Part shown: positions 1 through 7,419 of the stretch, piece after piece
Layout of the letters: each line of letters starts with the position of its first letter
How positions within the stretch are numbered: the stretch's first letter is position 1
Source: an uncultured Flavobacteriales bacterium
Lineage (GTDB): Bacteria > Bacteroidota > Bacteroidia > Flavobacteriales > UBA7430
Assembly: GCA_913041775.1 (NCBI GenBank)
Contig: CAJWJW010000049.1
Location: 1 to 8,999, forward strand
DNA length: 8,999 nt
Direction of reading: 5' to 3'
Program-made: the position numbers and the translations under genes
The notes under the pieces: generated by a model
The model's input: only the letters and a program-made list of their open reading frames with translations
Database searches by the model: none
What the model was told of the DNA's origin: nothing

Positions 1-5
1 TTTTT

Positions 6-40
6 AAGCCCTTGTTAGTTTTCTAATAAGGGCTTTTTTT
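6..40 (+). terminator. Rho-independent terminator of an upstream gene outside the window
   Basis: A 13-bp stem is formed by bases 6-18 (AAGCCCTTGTTAG) and 23-35 (CTAATAAGGGCTT), with one G-T wobble (14/27) and a TTTT loop. It runs into a T tract at 34-40. The T tract follows the hairpin only on the plus strand; on the minus strand the hairpin is followed by A residues. It should therefore terminate a plus-strand transcript entering from the left and insulate the secreted-protein pair from it. Confidence 0.9.
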
Positions 41-357
41 GTGCCTTACTTTTTTGTGTTGATATTATTTATCCAAATTCATGTTATTTACTTTTCACTG
101 AAGAGTAACTAGTTTTATATAATTATCTGAGAATTTGTTCCAGATCTACGTATTGCTCATTATGAAACTAACTAAGCACTTAATTAATTCACTGTAGGTT
201 ACTATTGTATGCCTAGTTTAGAGTGTTCTTTACTTCCGTGTTGTTTAATTATTATATTAACTATTTTTTACGGTAATTGACTATTTCGGTATACATTTTG
301 CTGTGAAGTTGTGTAAGAAAATACAACGAATTCTGAGGAAAAAAGATCAAAAATCAC
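41..357. other. AT-rich intergenic region without a recognisable gene
   Basis: This stretch between the terminator and the promoter motif holds no ORF with a plausible start and length. I see no tRNA-like cloverleaf and no convincing direct repeats or long inverted repeats. It is strongly AT-rich with scattered stop codons in all frames. The only structure seen is a short dyad, GTTGT/ACAAC (308-312 / 323-327), which is weak. It most likely serves as upstream regulatory DNA for the gene starting at 397. A small RNA cannot be excluded by eye. Confidence 0.6.
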
Positions 358-365
358 TATGTTTG
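358..365 (+). promoter_or_regulatory. Bacteroidota-type -7 promoter element (TATGTTTG)
   Basis: TATGTTTG matches the Bacteroidota sigma-A consensus -7 element TAnnTTTG exactly. It is the only exact match I found between 41 and 396. It would place the transcription start near 370-375 and give a 5' leader of about 25 bases before the ATG at 397. The expected upstream TTG (-33) element is not clear: the nearest candidates lie in TTCTG at 331-335, with about 22 bases between. The leader has no Shine-Dalgarno sequence, which is normal for this phylum. Confidence 0.5.
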
Positions 366-396
366 TTTTTTGTAAATTTAAATACTAAGCTCCGTT

Positions 397-2616
397 ATGA
401 GAAGGTTATACTACTTATTCACTTTCTTCTTTATCTCTTCATTATCATTTGCACAATTATCAACTAATTGTGGTTCTTCTTATAGTACCGCAAATCAGTT
501 GTTAGATGTAATGGTAGGGAGTGGTATTTCATATTCTTCAGCTTCCTTAACTAGTTTTAGTTGTTCTGGTGGCTATTTTGATGGTATTTCAAATATCGGG
601 TTTAATTCTGGTGTTTTATTGTCTACAGGTACTACACCTTCTGCTGAGCCTGGTAATAACTCTACTGTAAGTTCTTTTTTTAATTCTGATCCTGATGTTC
701 AAACATTACTTTCTGAGATGAATAGCTCAAGTAGTTTTTTGAGTAATTTAATTGTATTAGAGTTCGACTTTGAAGCTGCTTCTACTGACTTTGAATTTGA
801 TTATGTTTTTGCCTCTAATGAATTTCCTATAAATACTTGTGGTAATGATGTAGACGTATTTGGTTTTTTACTTTCTGGTCCTGGAATTGCCGGACCTTAT
901 AGTTCTAATGCTATGAATATAGCTTTAGTACCAAATGTTTCTGATCCTTCTACTTTTACCAATACTTCAGTTTCTATTAACACTATTAACTCTGGTGTCG
1001 AAAATGTTGGTTCTGCTACCTATTGTGATAATATGATGTTAAATTGGTCTGATAATTCTGTTTTTTATGTAGCTAACGAAACCATGGAAACGGTTAACTA
1101 CCCCGGCTTTACAGTTCCTTTAAAAGCTGCAGCCTCTATAGTTCCTTGTACTACTTATCATATGAAAATTGTATTAGTTGATGCAGGAGATTCTAATAAT
1201 AGCTCAGCAATATTTTTCGAGGAGTCTTCTTTTAATTCTATTGTTGAAACTCAATATGAAGTTAGTACTTCTTCGAATCCATTATTAGAAAATAATATTT
1301 ACGAAGGTTGTAGTGGTGGTTCATTAACAATATATAGACCCGCCAACAATATGGGTCAATTATTTATTCCATATCATTTATATGGTGTTGCTGTGTATAA
1401 TGAGGATTTTACTTTAGCTAATGGAACTTCAAACTTAGCAGTTATTGACTCAGGAATGACATCGGTTACTATTTACATCAATTCTATTGAGGATTGGACC
1501 AATGAATCTGTTGAGAATATTATTTTTGAACTAGCTTCTATCGGTTCTGGGTGTACCTCAACTGCTCCTGTAATAATCGAATTTACTTTATCAGACCAGC
1601 CTATTTTAAATATTTCTTTAACTGATGACTTCACAAATTACTGTCCTGGTGATGATGCAGAATTTGAAGTCGAAATTTCTGGCGGTGTAGGGAGTCTTTT
1701 ACAACAACCTACAACAGCAGAACCATATTTTATTGAATGGTCTCAAGTAGGTACAGCAGCTGAACAATTAGAAAACCCTTTAGTTACAACTCAGTATTGT
1801 GTGGAAGTAACTGATTATTGCGATACTCAATCATTGATGGAATGCTTAACTGTTTCAGTTAACCAATATCCTGATTTAGAAGCTGAATCTGATATTGTTT
1901 ATATCTGTACTGATATTGAAGAAGAGTTATGTGTATTGGTAGAAGGTGGAGAAGGTGATTATGACTTTAATTGGTCTAATGGAAGTAATGATTCCTGTAT
2001 TTACGATTTCAACAATAGTTATACTGTTGAAGTTAGCGATGGTTGTGATGAAACCGTAGTTGTTAATACCGAGATTTATCTTGATGAAGCTCCTGACCCT
2101 TTCTTTGAGTATTTAACTATTCCTCATTTAAATATGGGTATTGAATTTAATAACTACACTCCAGAAATGAATGGACTATCGTTTATGTGGACTTTTGATG
2201 ATGGATATTATTCAATTTTAGAAGAACCAATACATGAGTTCTATGAAGCATCTAATTATGGTGTTACTTTAGGTGTTACTACTGCTATTGCTGGATGCTA
2301 TAAAGAATATCAAGAATACATTACTGTACAAGCATTGTATTATTTCTATGCACCCAATGCTTTTACTCCAAATAACGACACTAAAAATGATTTCTTTAAA
2401 ACCTTCGTTACTGGGGTTGCCGATTTCGAACTTTTCATATTCGATAGATACGGTAAACAAGTATTTTATTCCCAGAATTCAGAAGAAGAATGGGATGGTA
2501 CTTATTCCAATACTACTAATGCTGCCCAAGGTGTATATTCTTATAAGGCTAAAATGAAGAAAATAAACGAAAAAGGTTACTATCAAGAGCTCGGTAGTAT
2601 TAATTTAATCCGTTAA
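397..2616 (+). CDS. Choice-of-anchor L domain protein with PKD domain and T9SS type B C-terminal sorting domain
   Basis: Predicted secreted or surface-anchored protein of 739 residues; the ligand is unknown. Residues 1-19 form a Sec signal peptide (MRRLYYLFTFFFISSLSFA, cut before Q20). Residues about 25-280 are a choice-of-anchor L domain, with the blocks VLEFDFE (120-126), SGPGIAGP (160-167) and PGFTVPL (236-242). A beta-sandwich region follows (about 290-400). Two cysteine-bounded Ig/SprB-like cassettes come next, opening at CPGD (416) and at C504. A PKD domain lies at about 569-644 (FMWTFDDG, then a P-x-H-x-F/Y turn). Residues about 650-739 are the gliding-motility-associated C-terminal domain (PNAFTPNNDTKNDFF, FDRYGKQVF, EEWDGTYSN, final INLIR), which directs export by the type IX system. 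An in-frame TAA at 379-381 leaves ATG 397 as the only sensible start. The next gene, a paralogue, starts two bases after the stop. Architecture confidence is high; biological role (adhesion, polymer binding) is inference only. Confidence 0.9.
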   Translation: MRRLYYLFTFFFISSLSFAQLSTNCGSSYSTANQLLDVMVGSGISYSSASLTSFSCSGGYFDGISNIGFNSGVLLSTGTTPSAEPGNNSTVSSFFNSDPDVQTLLSEMNSSSSFLSNLIVLEFDFEAASTDFEFDYVFASNEFPINTCGNDVDVFGFLLSGPGIAGPYSSNAMNIALVPNVSDPSTFTNTSVSINTINSGVENVGSATYCDNMMLNWSDNSVFYVANETMETVNYPGFTVPLKAAASIVPCTTYHMKIVLVDAGDSNNSSAIFFEESSFNSIVETQYEVSTSSNPLLENNIYEGCSGGSLTIYRPANNMGQLFIPYHLYGVAVYNEDFTLANGTSNLAVIDSGMTSVTIYINSIEDWTNESVENIIFELASIGSGCTSTAPVIIEFTLSDQPILNISLTDDFTNYCPGDDAEFEVEISGGVGSLLQQPTTAEPYFIEWSQVGTAAEQLENPLVTTQYCVEVTDYCDTQSLMECLTVSVNQYPDLEAESDIVYICTDIEEELCVLVEGGEGDYDFNWSNGSNDSCIYDFNNSYTVEVSDGCDETVVVNTEIYLDEAPDPFFEYLTIPHLNMGIEFNNYTPEMNGLSFMWTFDDGYYSILEEPIHEFYEASNYGVTLGVTTAIAGCYKEYQEYITVQALYYFYAPNAFTPNNDTKNDFFKTFVTGVADFELFIFDRYGKQVFYSQNSEEEWDGTYSNTTNAAQGVYSYKAKMKKINEKGYYQELGSINLIR

Positions 2617-2618
2617 GC

Positions 2619-4601
2619 ATGAAATATTTATTAAGCTGCGTCTTTTCTATATTGTTTTTTTGCAATACTATAAACGCTCAAATTATTACTAATTGTACAC
2701 CCCCTTATGATAATGCCACTTCTTTAGTGAATTTATTAGTTGATGGTGTTCCATTTTCCAATGCTACCTTAACTGGCTTTGATTGTGCTGCAGGTTTTTT
2801 TGATGGCACTAATACCAACCTCGATTTGAGCTCTGGTTTTGCAATGTGTACTGGCGGTATTGATATGTTAACTGGATTAGGTGCAAATACTCAAGGTACT
2901 GGAAGTGACCCTGATTTAGTTACTCAACTACAATTAGTTAATTCTGCTTCTACTACTGTAAATAATGTAATTGTTTTAGAATTTGACTTTGAACCTAATT
3001 CAGATCAAATAGCATTTCAATATGTATTTGGTTCAGAAGAATATCCAGGCTATACTTGTTCTGATTTTAATGATATTTTCGGTTTTTTCCTTTCAGGACC
3101 TGGTATTAATGGACCTTTTTCTAATAACGGAATTAATCTTGCTATGATTCCTGACCCAAATAATCCTGGTAGTTATACCGATACGCCTGTAATGATCAAC
3201 TCTATTAATTCTGGAGTCTCCTCTTCGGGTAATAATGGACCATGTGATGATATTGATGAGAATTGGCAAGATTATGCTGTTTTTTTTACGAATAATCCAA
3301 ATGAAGAAACTGTTAATATGCCTGGATTTACAGTTCCATTAACAGCTACGTCAAGTGTTATTCCTTGTGAAACGTATCACATTAAATTAGCTTTAGCAAA
3401 TGTTAGTGATCAAGCTTTACAATCAGCAGTATTCTTATTAGAAAATAGTTTTAGTTCTACTGGTACATTTATCGAGTCTAGTAGTGACTATGGACCTTGG
3501 TCTGGTAATGACACTACCTTAGTCGAAGGTTGTTTTGATGGAGAGCTTACTTTTGGTTTAACTGAAACTATACAAACAGATTACGTTATAGATTTTGTTG
3601 TTGGCGGTACTGCTACAGAAGGTGTAGATTTTGAAACTATGGGTAGTCAGGCGATAATTTCTGCTGGAGATCTTCTGACTTCGATTCCTTTAGTCCCTTT
3701 TTACGATGGTATAGTAGAAGGAAATGAAACCTTATCTGTTTTTGCTACTGTTACTGATGGCTGTGCAGAAGAAGAAATGGAATTTAATTTTTTAATTGTT
3801 GATAGAATGCCTATGTATATGGATAGTTTGCCCGATACTGCTTTTTGTCCAGGTGATCTTGCAATAACTATTAACCCTAGCATCTCTGGAGGTATACAAC
3901 CAATGTCTTATCAATGGTTATACAATGGTGCTACATATTCCAATCAAGAAATCATTACAATTCAACCTAATAATATTGGTTTCTATACTTTTCAAGCTAA
4001 CGGTCTATGTGATTCTGAAGTTTCAGATTCTTTTGAATCATATCTTTTAGAACCAGAACTACCTCTTACAATCCTATCTACCTATAATAGTATAGAGGCC
4101 TGTTTAGGTGATGTTTTAAATACTGAAATTTTATTAGCAGGTGGTATTGGCGAGCCTGACTTTATGTGGTATATTGATGGACTACCTTATAATGATACTT
4201 TAAACTTTACTGTACCTACAGAATTGCCTTACGATTATAACCTAGAACTAATAGTTAGTGATCAATGTTCTAATTCGACTAGCGATCAATTTAGATTTAA
4301 TGTAGTTGATTGTATCAAAGCCAATGTATTTACTCCTAATGCTGATGGACAGAATGATTTCTTTTATTTAAATTTTGGTGACGTTGTAGATAATGTTCGA
4401 ATCAGCATCTATAATCGTTGGGGAGAATTAGTTTATACTTCTATAAATTACGAGTTATGCGATGAGAATTCAGGTAACCATTGTTGGGATGGAACTCATA
4501 TTTCTGGCGGTGAGACCTGTATAGAAGGTTCTTATTTTTATACGATTGAACTTCTTGATGGAAGAAACCATAAAGGTTTCTTCACTTTATTTAGAGACTA
4601 A
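2619..4601 (+). CDS. Choice-of-anchor L domain protein (paralogue) with Calx-beta-like region and T9SS type B sorting domain
   Basis: Secreted 660-residue paralogue of the preceding protein. The signal peptide is residues 1-20 (cut after CNTINA, before Q21). The choice-of-anchor L domain spans about 26-280, with VLEFDFE (119-125), FGSEEYPG (137-144), FGFFLSGPG (154-162) and PGFTVPL (235-241). A Calx-beta-like region (about 295-398) carries GGTATEGVDF (329-338) and DGIVEGNETLSV (363-374). Two Ig-like cassettes follow, opening at CPGD (410) and CLGD (494), each closed by a cysteine. There is no PKD domain. The type B sorting domain (about 566-660) has NVFTPNADGQNDFF, IYNRWGELVY and CWDGT and ends in FTLFRD. 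It also contains cysteines 614, 622 and 634, which the upstream paralogue lacks. The start lies two bases after the upstream stop, with no separate promoter or Shine-Dalgarno site seen, so co-transcription and translational coupling are likely. No PorP/SprF-type partner gene is adjacent. Confidence 0.9.
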   Translation: MKYLLSCVFSILFFCNTINAQIITNCTPPYDNATSLVNLLVDGVPFSNATLTGFDCAAGFFDGTNTNLDLSSGFAMCTGGIDMLTGLGANTQGTGSDPDLVTQLQLVNSASTTVNNVIVLEFDFEPNSDQIAFQYVFGSEEYPGYTCSDFNDIFGFFLSGPGINGPFSNNGINLAMIPDPNNPGSYTDTPVMINSINSGVSSSGNNGPCDDIDENWQDYAVFFTNNPNEETVNMPGFTVPLTATSSVIPCETYHIKLALANVSDQALQSAVFLLENSFSSTGTFIESSSDYGPWSGNDTTLVEGCFDGELTFGLTETIQTDYVIDFVVGGTATEGVDFETMGSQAIISAGDLLTSIPLVPFYDGIVEGNETLSVFATVTDGCAEEEMEFNFLIVDRMPMYMDSLPDTAFCPGDLAITINPSISGGIQPMSYQWLYNGATYSNQEIITIQPNNIGFYTFQANGLCDSEVSDSFESYLLEPELPLTILSTYNSIEACLGDVLNTEILLAGGIGEPDFMWYIDGLPYNDTLNFTVPTELPYDYNLELIVSDQCSNSTSDQFRFNVVDCIKANVFTPNADGQNDFFYLNFGDVVDNVRISIYNRWGELVYTSINYELCDENSGNHCWDGTHISGGETCIEGSYFYTIELLDGRNHKGFFTLFRD

Positions 4602-4679
4602 GATACCTACTAGTTTTAATGTTTATTATTTCTAATTCTTTTAATTGTATGACGTACTGATTTATTATTTCATCCACCT
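4602..4679 (+). other. Short intergenic spacer before mutS2
   Basis: These 78 AT-rich bases separate the second secreted-protein gene from the MutS2-type gene. I see no GC-rich hairpin with a T tract and no exact TAnnTTTG element; TAGTTTTA at 4611-4618 is a one-mismatch resemblance only. Whether mutS2 has its own promoter here or is read through from upstream cannot be decided by eye. Confidence 0.5.
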
Positions 4680-6764
4680 ATGAAAAATAGACGTTCAAAT
4701 ATTAGTGACTCAGTACGGTATGAATTAGAGTTTAATAAGGTTTTAGATCTTCTAGAAGCTTATTCAAAAAGTACGGCGAATAGAGAACGCATTCAGCAGC
4801 TCTCTATATTACACAGTCCTAAAATTTTAAATTACCACCTTAGTTGTTTACAGGAATATAGTTCTATTCAATCAGATTCAAACTTCCCTCGTTTTGAATA
4901 TTTAGACTTACTTGAAGTCTTAAAATATCTTAAGATTGAAAACTCTCTTCTAACAGAAGATCAATTTTTTGAAATTTATTTCGCCTCTAATTGGGTAAAC
5001 TCTTTAATTCAATTCATTTCCAATAATGAATATGAAATACCAACCATCCTACAACTTATTGGCGACCTAAAGAAAAGTGCGATAATTAAAAAACGTATTG
5101 AAAAGGTTTTCACACCTCGACGTTTTATCCGTTCTAATGCTTCAGAAATGTTATTTTCTATTCGTGAAGAGATTTCTAAAAAACGCTCTCACGTAGATAA
5201 GCACTTTCAAGAAACTATGAGTCACTATACTCATCTAGGTTTTTTAGATGATATTAAAGAATCATTTGCAGATGGAGTCTCACTATTAGCAGTTTCTTCT
5301 GAGTATAAAAGAAAAGTTAAAGGACAGGTTAGAACTCAATCAAAAACTAAAAGTATCTCTTTTATTGAGCCTGAAAAGTGTATTTCTTTAAATAGAGAAT
5401 TGTCACATCTATACGAGGAAGAAAAAGAAGAGATCCATCGAGTATTAAAACAATTAACGGCTGATTTAGCTGAACATATAGATAAAATTGAAGCATTTAA
5501 AAATCTTATAGAAGAAGTTGATTTTTTAAATGCAAAGTTGAAATTAGCTGAAGTAATGCATGCTTCGCGTCCCAATGTTTCTCATTCTAGAGAAATTAAC
5601 ATTAAGTCTGCTTACCATCCTTTATTACTTATCGAAAATAATAAGCGAGGTTTAAATACGATACCACAGGATATATATTTCGATGATATTAATCGTGTAA
5701 TTGTTATTTCTGGACCAAATGCAGGAGGTAAATCAATTACATTAAAGACTTTCGGTTTAAATCAACTTATGTTGCAAGCAGGATTGTTTATCCCTGTACA
5801 TCCTAATTCTTCGATGAGTGTATTTCATAATATTTTCACCGATATTGGAGATAATCAATCTATCGAAAATGAATTAAGTACTTATTCGTACAGATTAAAA
5901 AGAATGAAGGATATTCTACTAAATGCAGGTAAATCTTCATTTATATTAATTGATGAATTTGGCTCAGGCTCTGATCCTGCACTAGGTGGTGAATTAGCGG
6001 GAGTCTTTTTTAAAGAAATTGTTAAGTCTGGTGCTTATGGTGTACTAACAACTCATTATGGGAATATTAAAGTACTAACTGATCAAACAGAATTCGCCGA
6101 AAATGCTTGTATGTTATTTGATGATGAAGCTCTTAATCCATTATATAAATTAAAACTAGGACAACCTGGAAGTTCTTATACTTTTGAGGTTGCTAAAAAT
6201 GTAGGTCTACCACAAGATTTAATAAACGAAGCTAGGGCAGGGTTAAAACATGGTACTGTTCGTTTCGAAGATACTATTCATCACTACCAGAAACTTACCA
6301 CAGAATTACAATTATCTAAAGAAGCTTTAAGTCTACAGGAAATGCAAGTTTCTGCTTCAAAAAGAGAATATCATTCTAAATTAATTCTTTTAGAAGAAAA
6401 ATTAGAATCTCAGCGAGATATTATGGAATATGAGTCTAAATATTTACAACTAGGTAAAAGGATCAATAAATTAATTGATCTGTATAGAAAAGGCTCTGCT
6501 ATGAATTCTATTTTACCTCGATTAAAGAAAATAATTGAGTTAGAGTCGAATAGAAAAGTAGATAATAATGAGGATTCTAAATTGCTTCAGAAAAGGAAAT
6601 CTAGAACAAAAGAAATTTTTAAACTAGGTGAACAAGTACGAATTGAAGGTACTAACCAACAAGGAGAAATTTTAGAATTGAAGTCTTCAAGTGCTTTGCT
6701 GCAAATTGGTTTCGCTAAAATGGAAGTGAAGTTCGAGAAATTAGAGTTTATAACTGTTAAATAA
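4680..6764 (+). CDS. mutS2: MutS2-family DNA-binding ATPase, short form without a C-terminal Smr domain
   Basis: Cytoplasmic MutS2-type ATPase of 694 residues. Family members bind branched DNA or act on collided ribosomes, depending on species; which applies here cannot be read from the sequence. The N-terminal core and clamp helices (about 1-300) include a charged coiled-coil stretch (about 240-290). The ATPase has Walker A GPNAGGKS (345-352), an ENELSTYS signature (396-403), Walker B FILIDEFGSGSDP (421-433) and the H-loop TTHYGN (457-462), all intact. A second long helical region (about 515-640) is followed by a small KOW-like beta domain (about 648-694, LGEQVRIEGTNQQGEILEL). The protein stops there, where a Smr nuclease domain normally follows in MutS2 proteins of about 780 residues. 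An in-frame TGA at 4650-4652 makes ATG 4680 the only start. There are 78 bases between it and the preceding stop, with no clear terminator, so read-through from the secreted-protein operon is possible. Confidence 0.9.
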   Translation: MKNRRSNISDSVRYELEFNKVLDLLEAYSKSTANRERIQQLSILHSPKILNYHLSCLQEYSSIQSDSNFPRFEYLDLLEVLKYLKIENSLLTEDQFFEIYFASNWVNSLIQFISNNEYEIPTILQLIGDLKKSAIIKKRIEKVFTPRRFIRSNASEMLFSIREEISKKRSHVDKHFQETMSHYTHLGFLDDIKESFADGVSLLAVSSEYKRKVKGQVRTQSKTKSISFIEPEKCISLNRELSHLYEEEKEEIHRVLKQLTADLAEHIDKIEAFKNLIEEVDFLNAKLKLAEVMHASRPNVSHSREINIKSAYHPLLLIENNKRGLNTIPQDIYFDDINRVIVISGPNAGGKSITLKTFGLNQLMLQAGLFIPVHPNSSMSVFHNIFTDIGDNQSIENELSTYSYRLKRMKDILLNAGKSSFILIDEFGSGSDPALGGELAGVFFKEIVKSGAYGVLTTHYGNIKVLTDQTEFAENACMLFDDEALNPLYKLKLGQPGSSYTFEVAKNVGLPQDLINEARAGLKHGTVRFEDTIHHYQKLTTELQLSKEALSLQEMQVSASKREYHSKLILLEEKLESQRDIMEYESKYLQLGKRINKLIDLYRKGSAMNSILPRLKKIIELESNRKVDNNEDSKLLQKRKSRTKEIFKLGEQVRIEGTNQQGEILELKSSSALLQIGFAKMEVKFEKLEFITVK

Positions 6765-6766
6765 TC

Positions 6767-7417
6767 TTATACTATAAGTCCATCTTTCATTTCTAACATT
6801 CTATCGCTCATCTGTGCTAATTTTCTGTTATGAGTTACTATTACAAATGTTTGATTGTATTGATCTCTTAATTTGAAAAACAATTCATGTAATATTTTTG
6901 CCGACTCGCTATCTAAATTACCTGAAGGTTCGTCTGCAAATACAACTGACGGATTATTTATTAAGGCTCTAGCAACTGCTACTCTTTGTTGCTCTCCACC
7001 AGAAAGTTCCATTGGTTTATGATGAATTCTATCTTTTAAGCCTAAGCTAGTTAATAGCTCAGTAGCTTTCTTTTTTGCTTCTTTTTTACTGTCTCCTTTT
7101 ATCCATGCAGGAATACACACATTTTCTAAAGCTGAAAATTCGGGTAGTAGTTGATGAGCTTGAAATATAAAGCCAATCTCTTCATTCCTGAATGATGCTA
7201 ACTGTTTAGCATTTAATTTATCTATTACTTTCCTGTTAATTTTCAAACTCCCAGAATCGGCTTTAGCTAGTGTACCTAAAATATGTAATAAAGTACTCTT
7301 TCCTGCACCAGAAGATCCTACTATACTAACAATTTCTCCTTCGTTAATATCTACAGATACTCCTTTAAGTACTTCAAGACCTTCGTAGTTTTTACGTATG
7401 TTATGTGCTGTAATCAT
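6767..7417 (-). CDS. lolD: LolD-like ABC transporter ATP-binding protein
   Basis: ATPase subunit of 216 residues, most like LolD, which powers release of outer-membrane lipoproteins from the inner membrane through LolC/E-type permeases. All ABC motifs are present: Walker A GSSGAGKS (34-41), Q-loop glutamine 86 in FIFQAHQLLPEFSALENV (84-101), signature LSGGEQQR (138-145), Walker B VVFADEP with catalytic Glu163, D-loop SGNLD (165-169) and H-loop His196 in VTHN. The FIFQ-H-LLP-F-ALENV stretch is typical of LolD and its close MacB-like relatives, so a MacB/FtsE-type exporter ATPase is the main alternative. No permease gene is visible in the window. ATG at 7417-7415 starts two bases after the stop of the DUF5916 gene, with no Shine-Dalgarno sequence, so it is probably the second gene of a minus-strand operon. 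Its stop codon is two bases from the convergent mutS2 stop. Confidence 0.88.
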   Translation of the reverse strand: MITAHNIRKNYEGLEVLKGVSVDINEGEIVSIVGSSGAGKSTLLHILGTLAKADSGSLKINRKVIDKLNAKQLASFRNEEIGFIFQAHQLLPEFSALENVCIPAWIKGDSKKEAKKKATELLTSLGLKDRIHHKPMELSGGEQQRVAVARALINNPSVVFADEPSGNLDSESAKILHELFFKLRDQYNQTFVIVTHNRKLAQMSDRMLEMKDGLIV

Positions 7418-7419
7418 AG

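Noticed and set aside
308..327. Dyad GTTGT...ACAAC upstream of the promoter as a regulator operator
   Set aside because: Arms of five bases with a ten-base spacer are expected by chance in this length of AT-rich DNA; nothing else supports it.
2273..2557. Open frame on the plus strand within the first secreted-protein gene (and a minus-strand one at 2269-2460)
   Set aside because: Both overlap the PKD and sorting-domain coding region, have low-complexity translations (runs of L or S/I) and resemble no family; the host frame has clear conserved domains.
397..4601. Defence, phage or mobile-element system around the tandem paralogues
   Set aside because: No recombinase, inverted terminal repeats, target duplications, toxin-immunity pair or nuclease is visible; the flanking genes are ordinary chromosomal genes and composition is similar throughout.
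5336..5575. Minus-strand open frame inside mutS2, and similar ones at 3701-3883 (minus) and 8669-8902 (plus)
   Set aside because: Antisense shadows of well-supported genes, with no recognisable motif and no promoter or start context.
6766..6778. CTTATACTATAAG as a bidirectional terminator
   Set aside because: A one-base loop cannot form as drawn, the stem is nearly all A-T, and no T tract follows on either strand.
6765..6900. Frameshifted Smr domain beyond the mutS2 stop
   Set aside because: The plus-strand frames beyond the stop do not give Smr-like motifs, and the region is fully used by the intact LolD-like gene on the other strand.
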